Source: Streptomyces asoensis
GTDB lineage: Bacteria; Actinomycetota; Actinomycetes; Streptomycetales; Streptomycetaceae
Length of the DNA: 64,000 nt
Direction: 5' to 3'
Assembly: GCF_016860545.1 (NCBI RefSeq)
Contig: NZ_BNEB01000005.1
Location: 744,001-808,000, forward strand
Shown: positions 1-7,669 of the stretch, piece after piece
How the letters are laid out: every line of letters starts with the position of its first letter
Position numbering within the stretch: position 1 is the first letter of the stretch
Program-made: the position numbers and the translations under genes
Notes under the pieces: model-generated
What the model was told of the DNA's origin: nothing
Seen by the model: only the letters and a program-made list of their open reading frames with translations
Database searches by the model: none

Positions 1-557
1 GGTCACGCACGACACCCGGTCGGACCCGGTCACGCACGACGCCCGTCCACCCGCCCGCCCGCTCGGCGCGCGGCTCGCCCCCGGTACGGCCCTCACGCGC
101 CCGGACCCCTCCCCCCTGGGTGCGGCCGGCGCGCGGCTCGTCCGCGGGGCGGCGTTCGCGGGGCCGTTCCAGGTCCGGACGCAGGATGCTCAAGGTCTCC
201 CCCAAACACTCGTCGCACGATGTTTCCTACGAGTCACGTCCCGGAAGACGCAGGGCGGGGCCGCGAGGATTACTCCCGTTCAAGCCGTCTACCTCACATT
301 TCGACCGAGGCCCGGTCACAGGCCGGGACGAGGAAGCCCGGCCGGGGGCCCGGGGCGGGCGGCGCCGAGGGCCCCCGGTGCGGCCGATGACGCCCGGTCA
401 CCCCGCCGTCACGGCGGTGGGCTAGTGTCACGGAAGTGGAACGCACCGACCAGCGGAACATGACCCCGGCCGGGTTATCGCGCACGGCGGGCCCGACCGG
501 CCCCGGCGCCCTCGGCCTCCGCCCCTCCTCCCCTATCTGCTTCCGCCCCTTCGCGCC
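1..557. other. Gene-poor left edge with a short direct repeat
   Basis: No convincing coding region is seen here. The 13-base string GGTCACGCACGAC occurs at 1-13 and again at 28-40. The short open frames on both strands are Arg/Pro/Gly-rich and look like GC-rich noise. The last part presumably carries the promoter of the cupin gene, but I see no clear -10/-35 or Shine-Dalgarno sequence. Confidence 0.5.
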
Positions 558-1001
558 GTGGGCGACCACCGCGTGAGGCGATCCTCACCCGCCGCGGCCG
601 GACCCGTCACCGGGCCCCGGACCGCCGCGGAACCCCTGCCGACCCTCCTCGCCGACGGCCTGCTCACCGAGCGGCTGGCGCTCGCCGTGCCCGAGGGCAC
701 CAGGACCGTCGTGGCCGAGTACGAGATCCAGCCGGGCCACTCACTGCCGTGGCACTACCACGAGGGCCGGGTGGTCGCCGTCGTGACGGCGGGCGTCCTG
801 ACCCGGACCCTGGCGGACGGCTCCGAGTGCGTGACCCCCGCCGGCGGGTGCATCGTCGAACCCGTGGGACCGCGGGGTGTGCACATGGCGGAGAACCGGG
901 AGCCGGAACCCCTGCGCATCTGCGCCCTCTTCTTCCTTCCCCAGGGCAGCCCGCTGTCTACGCGCGCAGAACCGCCGGCGGGCCCGGCCGGCCGACGCTG
1001 A
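558..1001 (+). CDS. Cupin-domain protein
   Basis: This is a small single-domain beta-barrel protein of 147 aa. The cupin-type metal-site region is visible as GHSLPWHYHEGRVVAVVTAG, in which His residues sit in a WHYHE context followed by the Gly-containing turn of cupin motif 1. A second conserved block follows around PVGPRGVHMAENREPEPL. Cupins of this size bind a metal and act as small-molecule enzymes or sensors, so the substrate cannot be told. The start is uncertain: GTG 558 is the first in-frame choice, GTG 573 is possible, and neither has a clear ribosome site. The gene converges on the phosphoesterase gene and ends just before a strong hairpin. Confidence 0.75.
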   Translation: MGDHRVRRSSPAAAGPVTGPRTAAEPLPTLLADGLLTERLALAVPEGTRTVVAEYEIQPGHSLPWHYHEGRVVAVVTAGVLTRTLADGSECVTPAGGCIVEPVGPRGVHMAENREPEPLRICALFFLPQGSPLSTRAEPPAGPAGRR

Positions 1002-1006
1002 CCCCG

Positions 1007-1042
1007 GCGCTGAGCCCGGCGCGGGCCCGCCGGGCTCAGCGC
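1007..1042. terminator. Bidirectional hairpin terminator
   Basis: A perfect 15-bp inverted repeat (GCGCTGAGCCCGGCG at 1007-1021, its complement at 1028-1042) with a 6-base loop lies between two convergent genes. It overlaps the stop codon of the phosphoesterase gene. There is no U-tract, as is usual for Streptomyces terminators. Confidence 0.75.
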
Positions 1043-2463
1043 GCCGGCCGGGGGCCCGTCTCCTGCACCGGGAACGTCTGCTCGGCGCCCGGCAGCACGG
1101 GCCGGGGCAGGGTGGCGACGTCCTCCTGCGCCCGCTGCCACTGTTCCTCCGTGTCGTCGGGCAGCGCGGGTGCGGCCGCGCCGGTGCCGGAGAAGCGGAA
1201 GGCGGAGGTCAGGTCGCCGAACGTGGCGCGCCGCCAGGCGCTGATGTTGGGCTCCGTGACCCCGGTGAGCCGCTCCAGGAACCGCAGGGTGGAGGTGTGG
1301 TCGAAGGGCTCGGATGCCACCCAGCCGCCTACGGTCCAGGGCGAGACGACGATGGCGGGGACCCGGAATCCACCGCCGACCGGAAGCCCGGCGACGAACT
1401 CCCCGGGTGTGTCCACCGGCGGGGTGGGCGGCGGCACATGGTCGAACAGGCCGTCGTTCTCGTCGTAGTTGAGGATGAACGCGGTCTTCTTCCAGACCTT
1501 CGGGTTGGCCGCGATGGCCTCGATCTTCGAGGCGACGAACGCCGCGCCCGCCGCGGGCAGGTAGTCCGGGTGCTCCGACTGGTGGCCCGGCGGCACCAGC
1601 CAGGACACGGTCGGCAGCCGGTCGGCCCGGGCGTCGTCCTCGAACGTGCCCTCCGGCTGGGGCCGTACCCCCCGCTCGTACAGCTCGGAGCCGGGGAGCG
1701 CGTCCCGGAAGGCGGCGAACTGCTCGAGCAGGTTGCAGCCGTAGTCGTCCTCCTGCTGGTACACCTTCCAGTCGACCCCGGCGGCCTGGAGCCGCTCGGC
1801 GTACGTCGTCCAGCTGAACGGTGTGGGCGCGGAGTTGCGGACGACCGGTCCGCCGTGCGCGCCCTCGGGGTCGACGGTGCCGGTCATCCACATCAGGCGG
1901 TTGGGCCAGGTCGGGCCGAGGACCGAGCTGAAGTAGTGGTCGCAGAGGGTGAACGTCTCGGCGAGGGCGAACTGGAACGGGATGTCCTCACGGGTGTAGT
2001 AGCCCATGACGTAGGGGGCGTTGGCGCCGTCGGCCGTGCGATGGGCCGTCACCCAGCGGTCCATGTGCCCGCCGTTCCACGCCTCGTGCTGCACCGACCA
2101 GGCGTGGCTCGTGGACGGGATGGCCTGCGCGCTGGAGGTACGGGTGTCCAGGTGGAAGGGCAGGAGGTAGCCGGCCGGGTTGCCGGTGTCGGGCTGGTAG
2201 AAGACGGACCGTCCGGTCTCGAGGGTGAGCGCGTCGGGGTCGGCGAACCCGCGCACGCCGGACAGGGTGCCGAAGTAGTGGTCGAAGGAGCGGTTCTCCT
2301 GCATCAGCAGGACGACGTGTTCGACGTCGGCGAGCGAGCCACGGCGCGCCGGTCCGGCCGCGACGGCCTTCTGCACGCTGGGCGGGAGGAGGGAGAGGGC
2401 CGCGGCGGCCCCCAGCGCTCCCGCGGTCGAGCCCAGGAGTCTGCGTCGGGTCAACTCGGCCAT
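1036..2463 (-). CDS. Tat-secreted phospholipase C / acid phosphatase family phosphoesterase
   Basis: The 475-aa product begins with a twin-arginine signal (TRRRLLGSTAGALGAAAALS) ending in an AxA-type site near residue 36, so it should be exported folded through Tat. The catalytic domain has the family motifs ENRSFDHYFGTL near residue 56, GPTWPNRLMWMTG in the middle and DENDGLFDHVPPP later, which carry the metal and phosphate ligands of the bacterial phospholipase C/AcpA superfamily. It probably hydrolyses phosphate esters or phospholipids outside the cell. At 475 aa it lacks the repeated C-terminal domain (DUF756 type) found in the longer actinobacterial phospholipases C of about 690 aa. The start ATG precedes the Tat signal directly. 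The exact substrate is not predictable. Confidence 0.9.
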   Translation of the reverse strand: MAELTRRRLLGSTAGALGAAAALSLLPPSVQKAVAAGPARRGSLADVEHVVLLMQENRSFDHYFGTLSGVRGFADPDALTLETGRSVFYQPDTGNPAGYLLPFHLDTRTSSAQAIPSTSHAWSVQHEAWNGGHMDRWVTAHRTADGANAPYVMGYYTREDIPFQFALAETFTLCDHYFSSVLGPTWPNRLMWMTGTVDPEGAHGGPVVRNSAPTPFSWTTYAERLQAAGVDWKVYQQEDDYGCNLLEQFAAFRDALPGSELYERGVRPQPEGTFEDDARADRLPTVSWLVPPGHQSEHPDYLPAAGAAFVASKIEAIAANPKVWKKTAFILNYDENDGLFDHVPPPTPPVDTPGEFVAGLPVGGGFRVPAIVVSPWTVGGWVASEPFDHTSTLRFLERLTGVTEPNISAWRRATFGDLTSAFRFSGTGAAAPALPDDTEEQWQRAQEDVATLPRPVLPGAEQTFPVQETGPRPAR

Positions 2464-2515
2464 GTCTGCTGTGCCCCTTGCTGAACGGACGAAGCGGAGG
2501 AAACGGGGGAATCGC

Positions 2516-2569
2516 CGGGAAGGGCGGGAACGGTGGGAACGGGGGAGGCGGCGGGAAGGGCGGGAACGG
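2516..2569. repeat. Short direct repeat in G-rich tract
   Basis: CGGGAAGGGCGGGAACGG occurs at 2516-2533 and 2552-2569, between the isochorismatase-like and phosphoesterase genes. The segment 2522-2545 contains four G-runs (GGG-GGG-GGG-GGGGG) with loops of 1, 6 and 3 bases, so it fits a G-quadruplex pattern on the + strand. This is upstream of the phosphoesterase start, on its template strand. Confidence 0.6.
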
Positions 2570-2644
2570 GCGAAGCGGCGCGAACGCGGGATGCCGAGGG
2601 AACGGCCGGGTGGTGGAAGGCGCGGGACGTGCCGGGCGGGCGGC

Positions 2645-3181
2645 TCAGGACCACAGCTCCTCGCTGTCGCACACCCGCGCCCCCATGTTGCGCTCCATCA
2701 TCACGAGCGCCGCGTCGGCGAGTTCGGCGTGGATGTGGGCGACGGCGTCGCGGGGCACGGTCACCCGGAGGTGGCGGATGTGGGCGTCCAGCGCCGAGTA
2801 CAGGACGCACTGCTCGGTGACCTGGCCGCACAGGACGACGTGGTCGATGCCCTCCTGGTGCAGGAGGTAGGACAACGGGGTCTCGAAGAAGATCGAGTGC
2901 CGTGCCTTCAGGACGAACAGGGACCGCTGGTCGGGCAGGAGGGGCTCGACCAGGTCGGCGTGCGAGCCGGAGAGGGCCTTGTCGAGCAGCTCCCCGTGGT
3001 GCGAGCGCCACTGGCCGAAGTTGTCGTTGACGTAGACGACGGGCACACCGGCGTCGCGGGCCCGTTCGACGAGACCGGCGGCCACCGGTACCACCTCGCG
3101 GGCCGACGGCAGAAGCAGCTCGGCGTCCGGGTGGTCGTAGGTGTTGATCATGTCGATGACGATCAGCGCGGTCGTGCCCAT
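2645..3181 (-). CDS. Isochorismatase-family cysteine hydrolase
   Basis: A 178-aa cytoplasmic hydrolase. The fold begins with ALIVIDMINTY, and the catalytic triad expected for the family is present: Asp10, Lys92 (in LKARHS) and Cys125 (in VTEQCVLYSALDA, preceded by the usual Val-Thr cis-peptide region). Family members include nicotinamidases, N-carbamoylsarcosine amidases and isochorismatases. I cannot choose among them, although the lack of the nicotinamidase metal-site DxHxxxH pattern argues against nicotinamidase. I chose ATG 3181 because the family fold starts there; an upstream in-frame extension to 3328 is low-complexity. The same-strand phosphoesterase gene lies 181 bp upstream. Confidence 0.88.
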   Translation of the reverse strand: MGTTALIVIDMINTYDHPDAELLLPSAREVVPVAAGLVERARDAGVPVVYVNDNFGQWRSHHGELLDKALSGSHADLVEPLLPDQRSLFVLKARHSIFFETPLSYLLHQEGIDHVVLCGQVTEQCVLYSALDAHIRHLRVTVPRDAVAHIHAELADAALVMMERNMGARVCDSEELWS

Positions 3182-3345
3182 GCCGCTATGGGTTCCCGGC
3201 GCGGCGTGGATATGACGGCAGATCACTCTTCCGCGCGAGGAAGGGACGCGGGCGGCCGGTCGGCGAATATCGGTGGCGGAGGCCACGACCGGCTCGGTTA
3301 CAGTGCTCCGCCGGTATCGCGCCGGCACCGAGAGGAGACACAGCG

Positions 3346-4038
3346 GTGCGCTTTGGGGTGGGGAACGCGGGGCGGCGCGGACACAGGGGGCGGGCGCTGA
3401 CCCTTGCGGCCCTGTCGACGGGGCTGGTGACGGGGCTGATGACCGGGTGCGCGGCCGAGGACGGCGACCCGGATCCCGCGTCAGGGGCGTCCGCGGGGAC
3501 CGCCGCGAAGGTCGCGCGGCGCGGCGGGTCCGTCGGGGCCTCCGGGTCCGCCTGCGAGCTGCCCGTCACCTTCGACACCGCGGAGTTCTGGAAGGCCAAG
3601 GCGGTCGACGCCGACGAGGCGTCCGCCGCCGGCGGGGACCTGGCCGGCCTCGCGGACGCCTTCCTGCGCCAGGGCCCGGTCACCATGGCGTGCGAGATCG
3701 ACGCCAAGCCCGCCGGGAAGATCGGCTTCCTGCGGGTGTGGACCGGCGAGCCCGGCGACGCGGACGCGACGGCCGTCCTGAAGGGGTTCGTCACCGCCGA
3801 GCAGGGCGCGAGCGGGGCGAAGTACCGCACGTTCGAGGCGGGCGGCCTCACCGGCGCCGAGGTCGAGTACGTCACCACCAGCAAGCTCCTCGAGGAGACG
3901 AAGAAGGAGCGCGCGCTCGCCGTCACCACGTCCGCGGGTCCCGTCGTCCTGCACCTGGGCGGCATGGACACCGACGAGCACGAGGCGATGCTCCCGGCGT
4001 ACGAACTGGCCAGGTCCACCCTCCGCCCCACCGGCTGA
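3346..4038 (+). CDS. Secreted lipoprotein of unknown function
   Basis: The 230-aa product has a basic N-terminus, a hydrophobic stretch and a lipobox (LMTGC, Cys35), so it should be a lipid-anchored extracellular protein. Residues after Cys35 form a short acidic linker, then a globular domain of about 170 aa with one Cys near each end of its first half (ASGSACELPV and TMACEID), which could form a disulphide. Known neighbours give no clue to its role. A Shine-Dalgarno-like GAGAGGAG lies just before the GTG start. I do not recognise the family. Confidence 0.8.
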   Translation: MRFGVGNAGRRGHRGRALTLAALSTGLVTGLMTGCAAEDGDPDPASGASAGTAAKVARRGGSVGASGSACELPVTFDTAEFWKAKAVDADEASAAGGDLAGLADAFLRQGPVTMACEIDAKPAGKIGFLRVWTGEPGDADATAVLKGFVTAEQGASGAKYRTFEAGGLTGAEVEYVTTSKLLEETKKERALAVTTSAGPVVLHLGGMDTDEHEAMLPAYELARSTLRPTG

Positions 4039-4050
4039 CCGGAGCCGGGG

Positions 4051-4896
4051 TCAGGCGCGCAGCAGTTCGCGCATGCGTTCCGCCGCGCGTACGGCGCGGT
4101 CGCCGCAGCAGGTGTTGAACAGCACGTGCACCTGCTCGGCCCGCCGGGCGAGCGCCCGCACCCTCGGGACCCACTCGCAGAGCTCGTCGTCGGTGTACTC
4201 GTGCCGGAAGCGGTCCTCCTTGCTGCCGGTGCCCCAGGCCGGGCTGCGGCCATGCAGCCGGACGACCGCGAGCCGTCCGCAGGTCACGTGCGTGACGGGC
4301 GGCACCGCGGACGGCGGCGACTGCGCCATGTCGACGGCCACGGCGGCGAAGCCGTGGGAGCGCAGCAGGCCGGCCGTGGCGTGCTCCTGTTCCCCGCGCC
4401 ACCAGTGCGGGTGCCGGAACTCGACGCAGACCGGCCATCCGGCGGTGCGTTCCGCGCACCGGTCGAGGAACTCCCGCGCCCGCGGCCCGGGGCGGAACCA
4501 CGGCGGGAACTGGAAGAGGACGGCGCCGAGCCGTCCCGCGTCCCGTAACGGCCGGATCCCGTCCGAGAACCTGCGCCACACCTCGTCGAGGGCCTCGGGC
4601 CCGCGGATGTCGTCGGGCAGGCCCGGCGGCAGTACGGCGGCCCGCGTGGGGTGGCCGGTCAGCAGGGAGAAGGCCTTCACGTCGAAGACGAAGCCGTCCG
4701 GGGTGCGCCCGGCCCACAACGCGCTGGTGCGCTCGCCGGGCAGCGCGTAGTACGTGGCGTCCACCTCGACGACCGGGAAGCGTTCGGCGTAGTGGCGCAA
4801 CCGTCCCTCCGCGTCGCGCCGCCCGCTCGGGTACCAGCCGCTGGAGACCAGCGCCCGGTCCGTCCAGGAGCACGAACCCACCAGAATCTCGCCCAT
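4051..4896 (-). CDS. DUF72 domain protein
   Basis: A 281-aa protein of the DUF72 family, a TIM-barrel group of unknown biochemical activity. Family signatures visible are ILVGSCSWTDRALVSSGWYP at the start, FPVVEVDATYYALPG, FVFDVKAFSLLTGHPTR, FQFPPWF, CVEFRHPHWW, and the C-terminal VHVLFNTCCGDRAVRAA. It is cytoplasmic with no signal or membrane segment. The gene is divergent from the large phosphatase gene at 5016, with 119 bp between the starts, and convergent with the lipoprotein gene. Confidence 0.88.
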   Translation of the reverse strand: MGEILVGSCSWTDRALVSSGWYPSGRRDAEGRLRHYAERFPVVEVDATYYALPGERTSALWAGRTPDGFVFDVKAFSLLTGHPTRAAVLPPGLPDDIRGPEALDEVWRRFSDGIRPLRDAGRLGAVLFQFPPWFRPGPRAREFLDRCAERTAGWPVCVEFRHPHWWRGEQEHATAGLLRSHGFAAVAVDMAQSPPSAVPPVTHVTCGRLAVVRLHGRSPAWGTGSKEDRFRHEYTDDELCEWVPRVRALARRAEQVHVLFNTCCGDRAVRAAERMRELLRA

Positions 4897-5015
4897 GGCG
4901 TGCGGTTACCCCGCCGGGAGCGGGTCTCCCCCGCCGCGCGGATGCGCGCCCGGCCCGATGTGGCGCATTCTTGCTGTGTCGCTCAAGCGGCGGCGCACGG
5001 ACGAGGTAGGGCCAG

Positions 5016-7613
5016 ATGACTGGGAGCGCCGGAGACGAGCGGAAGCCGTCCGGGCCGCCGCCCGCGCTGCTGACCGGCACCGTGGCGGACGCGCTGCGGG
5101 TGACGGACGGCCGCGTCGCCGGCGTGTACCTCCGCTCCCCCACGCCCGGACTGCTGCGCCTCGCGGTCCTCGCGGGGCTGCCGGGCCCGCTGTTCCGCCC
5201 CTGGTGGCGGGTGACCGTGGACCGGCCGTTCCCGGTGGCCGACGTGCACCGGACGGGCGTGCCGGTGGTGCTGGCCAACGCGACCGAGACGATGCGCGAC
5301 TACGCGCAGCTCGCGGCGGGCCTGCCCTTCCAGTTCGGCTCGCTGTACGTGCCCGTGGTGGCGGACGGCCGGTCCTTCGGGGTGCTGGCGGTCCTGCGGG
5401 CCGCGGCGGCCGACGCGGCGGAGGTGCAGGCGGAGCACGAACGGCTGGCGGTGGTGGCGGACGCCCTGGGAGCGGCCCTGTCGCGGCTGGACGCGGACGG
5501 CGGGGAGGTCACCTGGGACGGGGAGCCGCTGTGCGTACGGCCGCCCGCCGCGGGACCGGCCCCGGGCCGGGTGGGGCGGTTCGCGTGGGATCCGGCGACG
5601 GACGTCGTCACCCTGGACGAGCAGGCACGCGCCCTGCTGGGTCTGCCGCCCGGGCAGTCCCCGGGCACCCTGGACGCCCTCGCCCGGGCCGTCGACCCGA
5701 CGGACGCCCACCGCCTGCCCGGCCTGCTGCACCGGACGGCCGGCGGCCGGCCCCCGCCGCTGCCGATCCAGGTGCGCACCACCGAGGGGGGCCTGCGGCT
5801 CCTGGAGCTGTGGGAGGCCACGGGCGCGGCGACCGGGGCGCCCCGCCCGCCCGGGGCGGCCGCGACGCCCCGTCCGATCGCCGGTGTCCTCCTCGACCCG
5901 GGCCCGGGGGCCCTCGCCGACGGAGCAGCCGACCTGCTGCCCGAAGGGGTCTTCTGTCTCGACCGGCTGGGGCTCGTCGTGTACGCCAACCCGCGGGCCG
6001 GGCACCTCCTGGGCGTGCCGCGTGACCGGCTGGTCGGCCGGTCGCTGTGGGAGGCGGTGCCGTGGCTGAACCAGCCCACCTGCGAGGAGCATCTGCGCGG
6101 CGCCCTGCTGTCACCGGAGCCCGCGCACTTCCATGTGCGGCATCCCCACACCCAGAACCGTTCCGCTGTCCCCCGGCCGTACGAGGGCGACTGGCTGCGG
6201 ATCTCCCTGTACCCGGGCGCGGATCTCGTCACCTGCACGGCCGTGCCCGCCAACCGCGTGCCGCAGGGCACGGATCCCGAACCCGTCGGCGGCGCGCCGC
6301 CCGCGCCCGACACGGCGGCCTCGACCGCCCCGGTGTACCGGCCCATCGTGCTGGCCATCGCCCTCACGGAGGCCGTGACCGCGCGCCAGGTGTCGGCGGT
6401 GGTGATGCGGGAGCTGCTGCCCGCGTTCGGCGGCCGCCGGCTGGCCATCTACCTGCTCCAGGAACGGCACCTGTACCTGGCGTGGGAGTCGGGGTTCCCC
6501 AAGGGGTTCCTGCGCCCGTTCGAGGGGGTGGCGCTCGACGCCCGGCTGCCCGGGGTGGAGACCCTGACGACCGGCCGGCCGCTCTTCTTCGACTCGATGC
6601 GGCAGCTGGCGGCCGCCTATCCGGGCATCGCGCTCGACGCGTCGGAGGGGGCCCGCGCCTTCCTGCCGCTGATCGCCTCGGGCCGCCCGGTGGGCTCCTG
6701 CATCCTCGGCTTCGACCGCTCGCGCAGCTTCGGCTCGGAGGAGCGCACGGTGCTCACGGCCCTGGCGGGACTGATCGCCCACGCGATGGAGAAGGCCCAG
6801 CGCTACGACACCGAGGCCGCTCTGGCCCGCGGGCTCCAGCAGGCGCTGCTGCCGCGCCGGTTGTCGCAGCACGCGCGCGTGGAGACGGCCGGGCGGTATC
6901 TGCCGGGCACCGAGGGCATGGACGTCGGCGGCGACTGGTACGACGTGGTGGAGGCCGGGGACGGGCTGGCGCTGGTCATCGGGGACGTCCAGGGGCACGG
7001 TGTGCAGGCGGCGGCCACCATGGGTCAACTGCGCAGCGCAGTGCGGGCGTTCGCTCTGGGCGACCGGCCGCCCGAGGAGGTCATGGGAGGCACCAACCAT
7101 CTCCTCATCGACCTGGACCCCGGGCAGTTCGCCAGCTGCTGCTACGTGCGGCTCGATCCGGCCACCGGGGTGGCCAGGGCGGTGCGCGCCGGGCACCTGC
7201 CGCCGCTGCTGCGCCACCCCGACGGCCGAACCGAGGTCGTGGACCTGTCGGGCGGTGTGGTGCTCGGCGTGGACCCGCGCGCCCTCTACCCGGTGACGGA
7301 ACTGCGGCTGGAGCCCGGCGCGATCCTCGCCCTCTACACGGACGGGCTCGTCGAGCGGCCCGGGCAGGACATCGACGACGGCATCGCGGCACTGCGCCGC
7401 GACCTGGCCGGGGCCCTGCCCGGCCCGCACCCCGGCGCGGCCGGCGCGCGGGAGCCACGGGGCGGCCCCGCCGTCCGCTCCCTGGCGGACGTCGCCGACC
7501 GCCTCACCTCGACGGCCCGGCGGGCCGCGGACCGGGCGGACGACATCGCCCTCCTGCTGGCCACCCGGCGGGCGGCGCGGACGCCCCCCGGGACGAACAC
7601 GGGCGACGCGTGA
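5016..7613 (+). CDS. Multidomain sensor SpoIIE/PP2C protein phosphatase (GAF-PAS-GAF)
   Basis: An 865-aa soluble phosphatase. Reading along the protein: a GAF-like domain (about 30-160), a PAS-like fold (about 188-270), a second PAS (about 300-410, with LLPEGVFCLDRLGLVVYANP), a GAF domain (about 455-600) and a C-terminal SpoIIE PP2C domain (about 612-790). The phosphatase metal motifs are intact: GGDWYDVV, GDVQGHGVQAA, ALYTDGLVERPG and the final DDIALLLA. Such enzymes usually dephosphorylate anti-anti-sigma (STAS) proteins in partner-switching systems. There is no C-terminal anti-sigma kinase-like ATPase, unlike the next gene. GAGGTAGGG precedes the ATG. No STAS partner is encoded nearby. Confidence 0.92.
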   Translation: MTGSAGDERKPSGPPPALLTGTVADALRVTDGRVAGVYLRSPTPGLLRLAVLAGLPGPLFRPWWRVTVDRPFPVADVHRTGVPVVLANATETMRDYAQLAAGLPFQFGSLYVPVVADGRSFGVLAVLRAAAADAAEVQAEHERLAVVADALGAALSRLDADGGEVTWDGEPLCVRPPAAGPAPGRVGRFAWDPATDVVTLDEQARALLGLPPGQSPGTLDALARAVDPTDAHRLPGLLHRTAGGRPPPLPIQVRTTEGGLRLLELWEATGAATGAPRPPGAAATPRPIAGVLLDPGPGALADGAADLLPEGVFCLDRLGLVVYANPRAGHLLGVPRDRLVGRSLWEAVPWLNQPTCEEHLRGALLSPEPAHFHVRHPHTQNRSAVPRPYEGDWLRISLYPGADLVTCTAVPANRVPQGTDPEPVGGAPPAPDTAASTAPVYRPIVLAIALTEAVTARQVSAVVMRELLPAFGGRRLAIYLLQERHLYLAWESGFPKGFLRPFEGVALDARLPGVETLTTGRPLFFDSMRQLAAAYPGIALDASEGARAFLPLIASGRPVGSCILGFDRSRSFGSEERTVLTALAGLIAHAMEKAQRYDTEAALARGLQQALLPRRLSQHARVETAGRYLPGTEGMDVGGDWYDVVEAGDGLALVIGDVQGHGVQAAATMGQLRSAVRAFALGDRPPEEVMGGTNHLLIDLDPGQFASCCYVRLDPATGVARAVRAGHLPPLLRHPDGRTEVVDLSGGVVLGVDPRALYPVTELRLEPGAILALYTDGLVERPGQDIDDGIAALRRDLAGALPGPHPGAAGAREPRGGPAVRSLADVADRLTSTARRAADRADDIALLLATRRAARTPPGTNTGDA

Positions 7614-7669
7614 CGTGACCGTGCGTGACGCCTCTCGCCTCGGACGCCCGGGCAGTGTAGACATGGCAC

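Noticed and set aside
120..569. Small genes at the left edge
   Set aside because: The frames on both strands are Arg/Pro/Gly-rich with no ribosome site or recognisable fold.
877..2484. Long + strand open frame opposite the phosphoesterase gene
   Set aside because: It is antisense to a well-supported Tat-signal phosphoesterase, rich in Arg/Gly/Ala and without domain-like character; typical of the spurious long frames in GC-rich DNA.
5300..6448. Long - strand frames across the SpoIIE phosphatase genes
   Set aside because: Composition is Arg/Ser/Pro-rich, no motif, and the + strand has clear GAF/PAS/PP2C domains.
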